Assembly (NCBI GenBank): GCA_028554755.1
Contig: JAPTOF010000016.1
Coordinates: 11,630,001 to 11,694,000, forward strand
Direction: 5' to 3'
Origin: Cordia subcordata
Lineage: Eukaryota > Streptophyta > Magnoliopsida > Boraginales > Cordiaceae
Length of the DNA: 64,000 nt
The notes beneath the pieces are model-generated. The model was not told where the DNA came from. It did not search any database and was given only the letters and a program-made list of their open reading frames with translations. The translations under genes and the position numbers were made by a program. Shown here one piece after another: positions 10,870 through 21,999 of this stretch (positions within the stretch are counted from its first letter, which is position 1; each line of letters begins with the position of its first letter).

Positions 10870-11290
10870 AATTAGTAAAGAGGATTCCAAACCCTTGAGT
10901 TAATCCACAGTGACTTAAAATTTGTACAAACTATAGGCAGTAAAAAGTTTTATACTTTTATCGATGACTGCATTGTTATGTGTAATAGTTTAGGATCGAA
11001 GATGAAGCTTTATATGTCTTTAAAAAAAACCAAGCTAAGAATGAAAATCAACTAGGCAAGAAGATCAAAACTTTGAGAAGTGATAAGGGTGGAAAATATG
11101 TACATCCCTTAGGAACATATTATGTTGAACAAGGGATAATACACAAAACCATGGGCTCTTTATTCTTCATAACAAAATGGTATTGTTGTACATAGAAAAT
11201 AGAACTCTCAAAGAAATGATGAATGCTTTGTTGATAAATTTGAGATTACCTCAGAACTTGTAGAGGGAAGTGGTTTTAACCACAAATCAT
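10870..11290 (+). pseudogene. Inner Copia integrase remnant
   Basis: The frame at 10870-10975 reads PLELIHSDLKFVQTIGSKK and then a FIDDC segment, the first part of the Copia integrase core. LRSDKGGKYVHPLGTYYVEQ follows near 11070-11130, containing the second catalytic Asp. The block around the third catalytic residue (QNGIVVHRK...) is scrambled where an AERKN-like motif would be expected. Several frameshifts separate the pieces. Integrase inserts the cDNA; this copy cannot. Confidence 0.65.
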
Positions 11291-11914
11291 AGTTTACGTA
11301 AAATACCCCACAAGTAATTGGGAAAGACTTCTATGAGTCATGAAAAAGGCCTTCCGCTTTCTTGCAAATATATAAAGGTATGGGATGTTTAGCTAATATA
11401 GGAGTTCCAACTCCTATAGTGGTCAAAGAGGACCAAAGACGGTTAACTACATTTTCAATGGGTATGCACAAAATAATGCTACGTATAGATTTTATGTACA
11501 CAAGTCAAAAGCATTTGACATTCATGAGAATACAGTCTTTGAGTGATGAAACAATGAGCTCTTTGAGATGACATCTTTGTATAAAGTGTCACAAAGGCCA
11601 AGTTCTTCTGAACCAGGGAAATTCTTGACCCTTTAGATGTAGGCTACGACTGGTGAACCCAGATGTAGTAAAAAGGATTGAACTTCTATGTTGTTTGGGC
11701 CTGACTTTATAAATTTCATGTTAAAAAGTGTGCCCAAAACTTTCAAGAAAGTTATGTCTATTACTGAGGCATCTCTTTGAATAGAGGTAGTGAATAAAGA
11801 AATTGTCCATCATACCTAACCATACATGAGAATTGGTAGATCTACCACTTGGAAATAAACCTTTAAGGTGTAAATGGATTTCCAAGAGAAGGATGCAACT
11901 GATAGATCTTTAAG

Positions 11915-12530
11915 GCCTAATTGGTTATAAAAGATTATAGCCAAATGGAGGGTCTAGATTATTTTGACATCCATTCACTAGTTTTGAGGATAACATCTAT
12001 TCAGGCATTGATAGCTATTGTAGCTATATTCAACTGGGAGATGCGCAAAATGGTAAAGACATCTTTCTTGAATAGGGATCTAAAGGAGAAGATCTATATA
12101 GAACAACCTGAAGGGTTTGTAGTTCCAGGTCAAGGGAAGAAAGTATATTGACTTATGAACTCTCTTCATGAACTAAAGCAAACACCTAAATAGTGGCATA
12201 GGAATTCTGATCAAGTCATTCTCACAAACGGGGTTTAAACAAATGAGTATGACAAGTATGTATATTGAAAGGCCATGGATCAAAATTCTTGTCATTGTTT
12301 GTCTTTATAAAGATGACATGCTTATCATTGGAAGTGATAATAAAGCAAATACATGCTTTCCCAAGTATTATATAATGAAAGACATAGGTGTCATAAGGGT
12401 GATTTTAGGCGCCAAAATCACAAAGACATTTGATGGTCTGGTCTTGTTCCAGTCCTATTATTTGGTGGAAAAACTAGACAAGTTCAATAAAAAGAGACAA
12501 TGGTGGAATTGCAAGAACTCCTTTAGATGA
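11915..12530 (+). pseudogene. Inner Copia reverse transcriptase remnant
   Basis: The frame from 11921 reads VIKDYSQMEGLDYFD, TRITSIQALIAI-type sequence and KEKIYIEQPEGFVVPGQGKK before a stop at 12149. Homology resumes from 12243 with LVIVCLYKDDMLIIGSDNK. The catalytic YVDD box of Copia reverse transcriptase has become YKDD, with both aspartates present but Lys at the second position. The segment ends DGLVLFQSYYLVEKLDKFNK. At least two frameshifts or stops break it. Confidence 0.75.
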
Positions 12531-12639
12531 AATTGTACATCTAAGCAATATATGAATAGAAGGATACCTCATTTCAAGTACTCCTTAATTTTAGGGAAGT
12601 TAATGTACATAATGGATATTATAGTATATATGTAGCCTG

Positions 12640-13075
12640 CAACATGAACAGGCTCAGTTGATACGCTCTAAGCCTCGCAAGTTGGGTTACTATTCTTAAG
12701 GTCCTAAGATACTAGAAGTACACCATAGACCATGGGCTATATTACACAAGATATCCATCCATACTACAAGGTTGATAGAGACATCAACTGGATATTTAAG
12801 GACTTGTGATCTACAAGTGGATATGTCTTTAAGTTAGCAAGTACAACTGTGTCATGGAAGGCACGAAAATTTACTTTAATATATCTAGAGGATGTTCTAT
12901 GAAGTCTATGGCCACCATCAGGTTTTACTGCAATAGCCTGTCTATGATCGGTAAGACACAAAGTATAATGTATGATGGTATATACGTCATAGACATCATA
13001 CCATTAAGCAGTTGCTCTCTATTAGGTTATCACTCTGAACTATGGAAAGTTAAAGGATAGCATTACGGATCCGCT
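12640..13075 (+). pseudogene. Inner Copia RNase H remnant
   Basis: Short blocks recall the C-terminal RNase H of Copia Pol: STSGYVFKLASTTVSWKARK near 12810-12870 and KDSITDPLTKR near 13052-13085. The frames between are broken. Confidence 0.6.
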
Positions 13076-13085
13076 TACCAAAAGA

Positions 13086-13737
13086 GGTGAACAGAGAGCA
13101 AGTACTCAAGTTGTTAAGGGGAATGGGTCTTAAGCCTATAAATAAATTAAAGTGTCATCATAATTGACAACCTTACCCTGTTGACAAGAGATCCCTGAAC
13201 CTTGGTTTAAAGGGTAAACTAGATTAGGCATGACTCTACTCAAGCACTGTGGGGGCTTAGATCTCCCTTACCTATTCCTATGTCAAGCAAAAAGTATGGC
13301 CTACACGGTTTAGGATAAGCTTTGCTTTTAATGATTCTTGTAGGTTGGGAAGACTGAATGGAATATAGTGGGGTATTCCTCATGAGAAATCAGCTACATG
13401 AGTATAGAGGGGCCGCTCCTAAGAGAACTAAAGGCTAAATTCTCTAAGTACTCAAGAATACCAGGAGTTGTTCAGGGCCAAAATGAATACAACCGTGAGA
13501 ACTAGTAGTAAATTGAGATATGTTGTGTGCATGTTGTTGTCTTGGTTTACACCAAAGTTGAACAGTTTAAGACCTCAAGTCCACTGGTCAGCGAGTAAAC
13601 CTGATAGCATTCACTAAGGAGGGTTCAAAGCCAAAAGCTTTCTATCCTGAGGTGGTATCTTTCTCTGAACTCTCTCATGCATCTGTATCTGCATTTGCAT
13701 GCCTTGTGGTCATCTAATTTTCATTCATGTGGGGGAA
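13086..13737 (+). other. Inner Copia 3' non-coding region and polypurine tract
   Basis: No coding domain follows the RNase H remnant. The interval ends in CATGTGGGGGAA (13726-13737), the polypurine tract beside the 3' LTR. Confidence 0.6.
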
Positions 13738-14492
13738 TGTGAGAATATGATTTTTGACATAGAGGTCAAAGCATTTTGACTCAAATTTGGTTTGGGTCTT
13801 GCTCATTTAACAGGTCAATTTTGTTTTGAGTAATGAGTGTGGTATTTACATGTCAAAAATGGACTTGTGGCAAATTAGAAAATTAGCAATCAAAGTTGGG
13901 ATTTTAACTAGTTTGGTTGCAGGATTTTATTCACCTTATAAAGGTATACATGGACAAAAACCAAAATGGTTTGTAACCGAAAGCCATTTAAATCTAGATT
14001 AAAGCCCAGGCATTATGATAGTGGTGTTTACAAAATTCTCCACTAATGTTGGCATTAATGCCCAGGAGTTATGGCATATTATGGAGAACAGTTTCAACCG
14101 TTACATTTCTTAGCATTAATCCTTGAATTGAATGCAACTAATCACTCCACCACTATATATATCCATCCGTTCTAGTAAAGCTAAAGGAGAAAAGTTCAAG
14201 TAGCATGAACATTTTCATTTTCATATAGTGCATTTCTATGGGGAGAGTTCTTTACTTACCAGTTCGCAAGTCCTCGCCGTAGGACTGCTACCAACGTCAA
14301 GAGGTATATAGCCATTGTATCCTGGGAGGGATAGGCACATACCCTTCTAGCACCAGTTAAGGGAGCGCAAATCCCTCAAGGACATCGTTTATGAGCCTCG
14401 GCTATTTTCAATTGTTTCTTTATTTTGTATCTTTAATTTAGTTTCTTTATCTATATTCTGTATTTCTAGTATTTACACACTATTTTCCAACA
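13738..14492 (+). repeat. 3' LTR of the inner Copia element
   Basis: It is collinear with 8330-9055, with a few small insertions (ATCCATCCGTTCTAGTAAAG near 14160 is longer here). It ends CTATTTTCCAACA just before the GAATG target duplication. Confidence 0.85.
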
Positions 14493-15734
14493 GAATGGAA
14501 GATCTAGAAATGGACCATAGCAAAGTTAAGTACATATGGCTCAATCTAGAGAAGACAAATCACATGATGCTATAAATTCCAGTGCTGAAGAGCAAAATGA
14601 AATCAGTAAAGAAGACATTAGAAGGCTGAGATTGCTTTTGAAGTCATTACAGAAGTCTACATATACCTGTTCCTTAGCTAATTCGGGCATGCTTTATCCC
14701 TTGATGCTTTAAGTGTCTCGGGTTTAGATTTTTCAAATTCCTGGGTTATTGATTCTGGGGCAAGTGACCATATGACCCATTATCCATACAAATTCCTCAG
14801 TTATCATACCTGCCTTAGTAATAGAAAAATGACCATTGCTTATAGATCCTTGGTCATTGTTGCCAACCTGGGAGACATTGTTCTAAGTCCATCTTTGATC
14901 CTTAAAAATGTGCTACAAGTACCTAAGTTATCTACAAACCTTGTGTCTGTTCATCAACTCATAAAGATCTAAATTGCAAGGTGGTATTTTTTGGTATTTC
15001 TTGCGTATTTTAGGAACAAGTTATAAAAAGGACAATTGGAATGGCTAAGATGAGGCATGGTCTTTATTATCTTGAGTTACCTAGCAATCAAGTGAACGAT
15101 GAGCAAAAATCACTCTTTCATTTTTGTCTAGCAAATCTCCTTTTGAGAAAGAGCAAATTTGGCTTCATCATCTTAGACTTGGACCCTTTCCTTTAATAGT
15201 CTTAGTGTTATGTTTTTGTCCTTGTTTAAGAGTATAAATGTAGATCATTTTCATTGTGATGTTTGTGAAATTGCTAAATATCGACGTGGTTCCTTTTCTT
15301 TGAGCAATAAAAGAACTATAGCTCCTTTTTATTTGATGTACAGTGATATTTGCGGTTCATCTCAAGTCCCCAACATTTCAAGGGCTCGTTATTTTGTCTC
15401 ATTCATTAATGACTATACTCGGGTTACATAGATTTATTTGTTAAAATAGAAGTCTAATGTGAGTAACAGTTTTCCTCTTTTTTATAAAATGGTCAAAACT
15501 TGATTTAATGTTAAAATTAAGAGATTGAGGATAGATAACGCTAGAGACTATTTTAATCAAACTTTGTCCTTATACTTTCAAAATGAGGGAATTATTCATG
15601 AATCTTCATGTGTCAACATACCCCAACAAAATAGGATTGCTAAAAGAAAAAATGGTCATCTGTTAGCCACTGTTCATGCTCTTTTGTTTCAAAAGAATCT
15701 TCCAAAAATCTTTTTAGATGGAAGTTATCGTTAG
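14493..15734 (+). pseudogene. Outer Copia protease and integrase remnant
   Basis: The outer element resumes after the inner one. The aspartic protease reads SNSWVIDSGASDHMT near 14738-14780, with the D-S-G active site intact. The pre-integrase segment follows (IWLHH-type, near 15160), then the zinc finger (DHFHCDVCEIAKYRRG) and the integrase core: LMYSDICGSS holds the first Asp, LRIDNARDYF the second. The third catalytic position reads IPQQNRIAKRKN, where Copia integrases carry Glu in an AERKN-like motif, so Glu has become Lys. Stops at 14970 and 15429 and a frame change near 15000 break the protein. Confidence 0.8.
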
Positions 15735-16354
15735 TGCAGCTCACCTTAAAAATCGTATCAAATCTCGAGTCCTTGATTTTAAAAGGCCAATTAAGATATT
15801 TTCTCAGTATTTTCCAGATTTCAATGTGTTAACTAATTAGCTTCCAAAGTTTTCAAATACGTCTCATTTCTTCATGTTTACTCTCATAGTTGGAGCAAGT
15901 TAGACCCTAGACCTATCAAATGTGTCTTCATAGGCTATTTACTTACGCATAAAGGGCACAAGTGTTACAATCCCACCATGTCACATTTGCTAAATAAGAA
16001 AACTATTTTTCTAGTCCTTATTTAAGGGGAAACATGATCTATGGACGACAAGGATTTTTTTTTTTGAGAAAACCATCTATCTTAGCCAAAACACCTTTGT
16101 TAATTGAATTCACTCCTAAACCTCAATTCACTTCTAAATCCACTTTTGAAAAGCCTACAAAGTCATATCCTAATCTTTCTAAAGAACCATCAAGTTCAAT
16201 AACCCCAACTCTCTCAAAGCCATTACAAGTCTACTCAAGAAGAATAAAGCTCGTGATCAATCCTATACAAGTTCACGAGACCAAATCGTCACTTGGGAAT
16301 CAGGTAAGCCTTCTGCTAGAACATCACCTATTGTTCTTGATTTGGATCTACCCA
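15735..16354 (+). pseudogene. Outer Copia, integrase C-terminal and linker region
   Basis: Frames are broken, but blocks such as KFSNTSHFFMFTLIVGAS and KCVFIGYLLTHKGHKCY (15850-15980) fit the integrase C-terminal part. A Ser/Pro-rich linker follows (TPKPQFTSKSTFEKPTKS near 16110-16155). It stops at the small hAT insertion. Confidence 0.6.
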
Positions 16355-16362
16355 TCATAGCC

Positions 16363-17116
16363 CAGGGACGATACTATGTATAGTGTGGGCGGGGCCCCAC
16401 CCCACCCAGATTTTTTTTCCACCCAACAAAAGAAAAAGGACACGTAAATGGTAAGAACACATAAATGGTAACTTTTTATTTAGATTGGAAATTTAATTTA
16501 ATAAATGGTAATTTCTTTTTTTTAAATTGACATCTTTACAAATTAAAATTAATCTTATGTATTCTTTTTTCAAATTAATTTGATGATATTTGTCAATTGG
16601 TACACGAATTCTATCAAGCGAATTTTGCTAAATATGATATCATGCAATTAAGGGTCCAACTTAAGCATTTTGATCATATGCGAGAACTTTTTGATTTTAA
16701 AGAATTTTCAATGATTTCTGATTTTTGTCAATAGTTGGTGAAAACAAACAAAAGGCCGAGATTTATTCTCGTGTACAAAGTAATAACTTTTATTCCTACT
16801 CTTTCAGTTTCCGTAGCGATTACGGAACAGTCATTTTTTACAATGAACATAATTAAAAATAAGCTCCACAACAAGATTGAAGAGGAATCTTCTCTTTGAT
16901 TAATTGCTACTATATATAAAAAAAAATGCTGAAACATTTGCGATAGATTCACTTATGGATGATTTTTGTGACTTGAAAGAATGACGTGCTCTATTATGAA
17001 AGGTTACAAGTAATTTGAGACTATTTTAGCAATTAATATGTAATTTTTGCACTTTTTTAAATTTTATATTACTTATGTTTGGCCCTCCTCAACATTTTAT
17101 CCTGGGTCCGTCCCTG
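16363..17116 (+). mobile_element. Internally deleted hAT element in the outer Copia
   Basis: The 754-bp element begins CAGGGACG and ends CGTCCCTG. The octamers TCATAGCC (16355-16362) and CCATAGCC (17117-17124) form an 8-bp target duplication with one change. The right terminal region, read inward, begins CAGGGACGGACCCAGGATAA, the common plant hAT end. Removing it rejoins the Copia linker to the reverse transcriptase. It retains a piece of transposase (next entry), so it derives from an autonomous hAT by internal deletion. Confidence 0.85.
16640..16950 (+). pseudogene. hAT transposase C-terminal (dimerisation) fragment
   Basis: Reading from about 16640 gives QLRVQLKHFDHMRELFDFKE, ISDFCQ, stop, LVKTNKRPRFILVYKVI, then SVSVAITEQSFFTMNIIKNK and LHNKIEEESSL, stop. 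The pattern (lv-T-k-r-...-lP-S-A-T-E-R-F-S-M-k-i-i-K-n-r-L-r-n-k) is the hAT C-terminal dimerisation region of the TTF-type, DUF4371-containing transposases. Two stops occur. It is a different hAT lineage from the outer element. Confidence 0.65.
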
Positions 17117-17124
17117 CCATAGCC

Positions 17125-18720
17125 ACAAGAAAATATGTTAGAAAGTGCACAAAACATCCTTTATTCCATTTTGTGTCATTTGAAAAATTAGTCTTCACAC
17201 AAAACTTTTCTCACCTATTTGAACAATGTCACCATTCCATAAACCTTATTTGAGGCACTTGGAAAAAAGGAACGGAAGCATGCAATGAAAGTAGAAATAA
17301 AAGCCTTGGAAAGAACAAAACATAGGAACTAGAGAATTTACAAATTGGAAAGAAACTAGTAGGGTGCAAATGGTCTTCATAGTGAAGTATAAATCAGATG
17401 GATCCATTGAGACGTATAAAGTGAGACTAGTAGCCAAAGGATATACACAGGGCTATGGGATGGATTATCAAGAGACATTTGCACCAATTGCAAAGATAAA
17501 TATAGTAAGCGTGTTGTTATCTCTAAAATCAAACTATGATTGGCCCTTTACAATAGTTTGATGTGAATAATGTCTTTTTGCATGGAGACCTTGAAGAGGA
17601 AATTTATATGGAAGTTCCACCTAGCTTTAGCATAAATTTAGATAAAAACGAAGTGTGTAGACTAAAAAAAAGCATTTAATGGGCCAAACAGTCTCCTCAG
17701 GCATGGTTTGTTAGATTTACTAAAATAATATTGAATATGAAGTACAAACAGAGCCAGTGTGATCATACATTGTTTCTCAAGCATTTAGCTTCTTGGAAAA
17801 TCATAGCATTGATAGTTTATATGGATTATATTGTTGTAACTGGGAATGATACAGAAGAACAGAAAGCTCTTTGGATGTATTTAGCAAAAGAATTTGAAAT
17901 AAAGGATTTTGGGAAATTAAGGTACTTCTTAGGAATCGAAGTTGCTTAGTCCAAGCGAAGAATTTTTGTTTCACAAAAAAGATGCCCTTGATTTGTTAAA
18001 AGAATTAGGTAAACTTGGTTGTAGACCATCAAACACACCTATAGAGCCAAATCATAGACTAGGAAAGTCTGTAGAAGAACTAGTTGACAAAGGCATGTGT
18101 CAACAACTCATTGGAGACTAATCTATTTATCACACACATGGCCTGAAATTACATATGTTGTGAGTGTGGTGAGTCAGTTCATGCAAAACCCCAAGGATGT
18201 CCATTTCCATGCAATATATCATATCTTACAATATTTGAAAGGTAACCTAAGAAAAGGGACCTTATCTAGAAAAGGTACAAGCATGGAACTAGAAGCATAC
18301 ACAAATGCTAATTAAATTGGCTCTATTACGGATAGAAGATTGACATCTGGGTATTGTACCTCTCTTGGTGAAAATTTGGTAACTTGGAGGAGTAAAAACA
18401 ACTAGTTGTTAGGAGACCTAGTGCAGAACCAGAGTTTCTTTCAATGGCACAAGGTATTTGTGAGTTGTTATGGCTCAAGATTATCTTAGAAGACTTAAAG
18501 ATTAAATGGGAGACTCTAATGAAGTTTTATTGTGATGATAAGTCTATAATTAATATAGCTCATAATCTATTTCAACATGACAAAACTAAACATGTGGAAG
18601 TTGACAAACATTTTACAAAGGAGAAGCTTGAGAGTGGATTGATTTAGATACCCTACATTTCCAAATAGGGCCAATTAGTAGGTATCTTAACTAAAGGATG
18701 AAAAATTCAACATTTCAAAA
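17125..18720 (+). pseudogene. Outer Copia reverse transcriptase and RNase H remnant
   Basis: The linker resumes (TRKYVRKCTKHPLFHFVSFE near 17127), then reverse transcriptase from about 17340: GCKWSS-like, VKYKSDGSIETYKVRLVAKG, TQGYGMDYQETFAPIAK. The catalytic region reads LIVYMDYIVVTGND near 17812, so the YVDD box has become YMDY and one catalytic Asp is lost. EIKDFGKLRYFLGIEVA follows. RNase H pieces are LIYLSHTWPEITYVVSVVSQ (18120), ILQYLKGNLRKGT (18223) and EFLSMAQGICELLWLKII (18430), with HVEVDKHFTKEKLESGLI at the end (18592-18645). Stops at 17560, 17947 and 18313, with frameshifts, inactivate it. Confidence 0.8.
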
Positions 18721-18773
18721 GATTGTGAGCAAGCCAGAGATGGAAAATATCTATTCCCAAGCTTGAGAAGGGG

Positions 18774-18994
18774 TGTTGGAAATTCAAATTAAAATTAAAT
18801 CCCATGATTTATATGAATAGTAGTGATTGTAAGGATAGATTGTATTCCAATTATAAGAGATTAGCTGTAAATGTATTTTCCTAATTTCTAGGGATTGGTA
18901 GAATGTGAAACTTTCCTAAAATAGCTCTATCTTGTTGTATAAATTCCATATAAGCAAAGCGTTCAATATATACAAAAATTTCAGATTTTCCTCA
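18774..18994 (+). repeat. 3' LTR of the outer Copia element
   Basis: It is collinear with 6947-7169 and is preceded by GCTTGAGAAGGGG (18761-18773), a typical Copia polypurine tract. Confidence 0.85.
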
Positions 18995-19249
18995 CATAGT
19001 GTCCCTTTCTTTTCAAAATTTTGAGCTAGTTTGCATACTATGTTATCTGATATCAAATATTTTCTTTTCTTTTAGGCTTTTTTGTATTCTTTTTTATTTA
19101 AAAGATCATATTTTTTTGGGTTCTTGTTAGATTCTTTTTCAAATTTGAAAGAGAGTTATCTGATCTTATATTACATATTTACATGGTGTTTTTATTGGAT
19201 CTAGATGCTATTCCTATGGCTAGTTGTTATTATAGATTTTAAAAAAATC
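18995..19249 (+). other. hAT element internal sequence (T-rich, intron-like)
   Basis: This continues the hAT sequence broken at 6946. No domain is visible. Confidence 0.4.
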
Positions 19250-20964
19250 AAAACATATTAACAACAATGGGAGCAAAACATAGCATAAATAAAGTCTATT
19301 ATACATATGAGCATTACATTCAAGCAAAAATACAGGAGTAAAGTTAAAACCCGTTACTCTTGTAGCGTGACCTAGATGTAAAAATTGGAAACTTCACTCA
19401 ATACCCACCTTGTATTAGCCTCCTAATGGTCTCCTCCACTATTTCCAAATCTCAATTGCTAGGATATAATTTGCTATACAGTGGGAAAACAATTTTTAAG
19501 TTTTAATTAAGATTATGGAATCTAGTGTGTGTTCTTGGTGCTAGTGTGTGAAAAATCTTACACACACCTACTAAGAAAATATCTCACTCTCTTTTTATTC
19601 TCTTGTGGGTTATGTCTCTCTTGTACTATTTATAATACAAGGCAACCCTAATAATGATAAAGTTTCTAAAATATTATGTTTCACCATAATACTCCTTCTT
19701 AGTCCTTATAAAAATGGAATATAGCCTAGAGATTAGGCTATCCTACATATTCCACCTCACACACTAAATATCTTCCATGTGGGACCTACTTATCTAATTA
19801 AGATATCGATGAGTTATATTAAGAAAATCGGATAATTAAATCCCTTCTTAATTCTAAACTCAAATCTTAATTAAGCAATCCACATAATTAATTTATCTCA
19901 ATTAATGTATCTAATAGAGTAATGTCTAGTAGAGGGACCAAAAGACATAATTACCCTTGGCTCCTAAAATAACCAAAATGTCTTTATCACCACTTTGGCG
20001 ACACTAAGGCCATTTTGACCTTCGTCTATTTCCATGAGAAGACTAAAGTAGCACCCCAAAGATAATTACTGGCTAAGCAGGAGCTTGTCACCCGCTCTAG
20101 TGATCTCTGTCTTTAACCAACCAAGTGAAATGACCAAAATGCCCCTTTCTATATACCCGTAGTCAAGGCCGATTGCAACAAGTACCATCATCTGTAAGAC
20201 TATATCTGGAACCTTGGAATCTCTAGTCCTATATGATGATCATCCATTAGTCACAGATCTCTTGATCTAAGGAGTGACCCATAAACCAAATGACCGATAC
20301 ACCCTGAAAGGTAATATCACTAGTATTAGATTTTTGGTGATCAAGTGCACAAATCCGGTAGGGTACATAGACTACTATTTCATATGCATGTCCCAACAAA
20401 ATTAGAAGCTAACATAGGAGGCAGACAATCTTATCACACGAGACCTTTCCTTATGGCACATCAAAGTATTACATCCTAACTTAGTCAGTTTATCTACACA
20501 TGCTCAAGATTAAGAGCATTGGCCACTTAGAAGCTTGTGAGTATTTCATCTTTATATGTGGCAGTACAGTTCTCTGAAGACACACTTACATTGACCCTGT
20601 CCAATGTGTGACAAACGCACTAAGAACGTAGTCTGAAAAACCATCTAATGACCTAAGTAGATCACCCTTTCAAGGAAACTCGCCCACTATAGCGTTGTCC
20701 TGGTAGAGTGCCCAACACTACCATCTGGCTGTGGACCAATTTATAATATCACCAAATCTAAACTTGGACTTATCGTGCATCCAATCTCACTGCACAACCA
20801 AGTTATTGGTCTATATCATTGGACCTTTAAACTTTGCACCAATGCACAAATGGAGAGAATATGATGTGCAAAACTCAATCATATGAACAATATTATGAGC
20901 ATATTATATCTAGTATCTAATAATCACCATGTGCTTATGGTCTTTAGGGCACACAATCCTAACA
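19250..20964 (-). repeat. Antisense LTR-like block inside the hAT element
   Basis: Read on the minus strand from 20964 it begins TGTTAGGATTGTGTGCCCTA, a start I recognise as common among plant LTRs. It continues for about 1.6-1.7 kb without any reading frame. It has the look of a long LTR: several CTAAGTAG and CCATTAG-type mixed motifs, higher GC than its flanks, and no coding domain. I could not fix its other end or a target duplication (the right flank is GTTTT), so the left limit is approximate and it may include some internal sequence. Confidence 0.5.
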
Positions 20965-21214
20965 GTTTTCTGAGTTTTTTGTTAGTATTTTGAAAATTTT
21001 GAAGACTTTTTTTCTTTTTTCATCAATCAAACAAAACAAATTTGGTCTAGTGTATAGTCTTATATTATGCTACCATTAACTAAGAAGACTAAAAGTTTAG
21101 ATTATGAGAATTTGCTTTCATATCTAACAATCTTTTCAGCCATGTAATGTCAACCTTAATTTTGGGTTCATTTTGCTATATATTTTATGTATGGCCATAC
21201 TTAGAGTTTGTTAG
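20965..21214 (+). other. hAT element internal sequence
   Basis: T-rich hAT sequence between two LTR insertions. No gene is visible. Its last five bases (GTTAG, 21210-21214) are the left target duplication of the solo LTR. Confidence 0.4.
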
Positions 21215-21803
21215 TGTAGAGAGTGATCTCCACAATTGAGGATAACAACAGATAAGGCACTAATAACCTGCAAAACCAAAAAGTAAGAAGAGTGGCGTGA
21301 ATCCTTGACACCGGTGTGGTGCCGACCAAAGATATTCTGACACTTAAGTCAGTATTAGGGTGGTCAAATGGCTAAAAAAGATGACAATTTGAGTTTAAGA
21401 CAAACTGTAAGAATAGGTGTAGAGGTTGAGTATATAGGCTGAGTGTTGCCAATAGTCTCTTTCTTCCAGTGAGTCGTCCCTTTATAACATTTAGGATGGA
21501 AGAGTCCTTTACGTGTCAAAGAACTTAACTCCTAGTTGTATTCCAATGAATATCTTCATGTTGTTACACTAAGCTTTATCACTTTCAAATTACATACCCA
21601 TATTTATCCTGCTTTGTGCATATATCATGGAGAGATCCAGTTGATCTTTGGTTGAAACCATAATTAAGAAGTACAAAATAATCAAGTATGTGTTCAAGAC
21701 TTCAGGCCTTGGCTTTGGGCCTTTAATGAATGGCCCAACAAACTGGGCTGTGGATTTAGCACAACATGGACCTTTTTAGGTCCAACAATTTTTGGCCCAA
21801 AAA
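21215..21803 (-). repeat. Solo LTR of the gypsy family seen at 1196-5972
   Basis: On the minus strand it matches the LTRs at 1196-1812 and 5357-5972: the TTGGTCGGCACCACACCGG block, then GTGTCAAGGATTCACG, and the ACTCTCTACA end. Perfect 5-bp duplications GTTAG flank it (21210-21214 and 21804-21808). A solo LTR arises when the two LTRs of an inserted element recombine and delete the interior. Confidence 0.85.
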
Positions 21804-21999
21804 GTTAGTATCTTGCAATTTGCTAATTCATCTCAAATATCCTTATTTGTACTACTTGTATCTTCATAGTGAACTCATACTGTATATACTCTTCATTCTT
21901 CAGATGTGGATCCTCTAAACTGCTAGGCCCACAAAAAAAACACATTTCTATTTAAGCTCATCTCAAGAAACCACCTAGGAAAGCAATAAAGCAATGGAT

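Larger units (their letters stand above)
8330..14492 (+). mobile_element. Copia LTR retrotransposon (inner), nested in the outer Copia
   Basis: LTRs lie at 8330-9055 and 13738-14492, starting TGTGAGAAT and ending near CAACA. The flanks GAATA (8325-8329) and GAATG (14493-14497) are a 5-bp target duplication with one change. A polypurine tract (CATGTGGGGGAA) ends at 13737. The inside carries degenerate gag-like sequence, integrase (from about 10870), reverse transcriptase (about 11915-12530) and RNase H (about 12640-13075). It interrupts the outer element within gag, so it is the younger of the two. The truncated Copia at 62715-64000 is a relative. Confidence 0.9.
6947..18994 (+). mobile_element. 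Copia LTR retrotransposon (outer), inserted in the hAT element
   Basis: LTRs of about 222 bp lie at 6947-7169 and 18774-18994. They begin TGTTGGAAATTC and end CCTTA or CCTCA. Flanks CTTAG (6942-6946) and CATAG (18995-18999) match at four of five bases. A Met-tRNA-like primer site (TTGTATCTAGAGC, 7170) follows the left LTR and a polypurine tract (GCTTGAGAAGGGG, 18761-18773) precedes the right one. Domains run gag, protease, integrase, reverse transcriptase, RNase H in Copia order. A second Copia (8330-14492) and a small hAT (16363-17116) split it. Without them it is about 5.1 kb, a normal Copia size. Confidence 0.9.
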
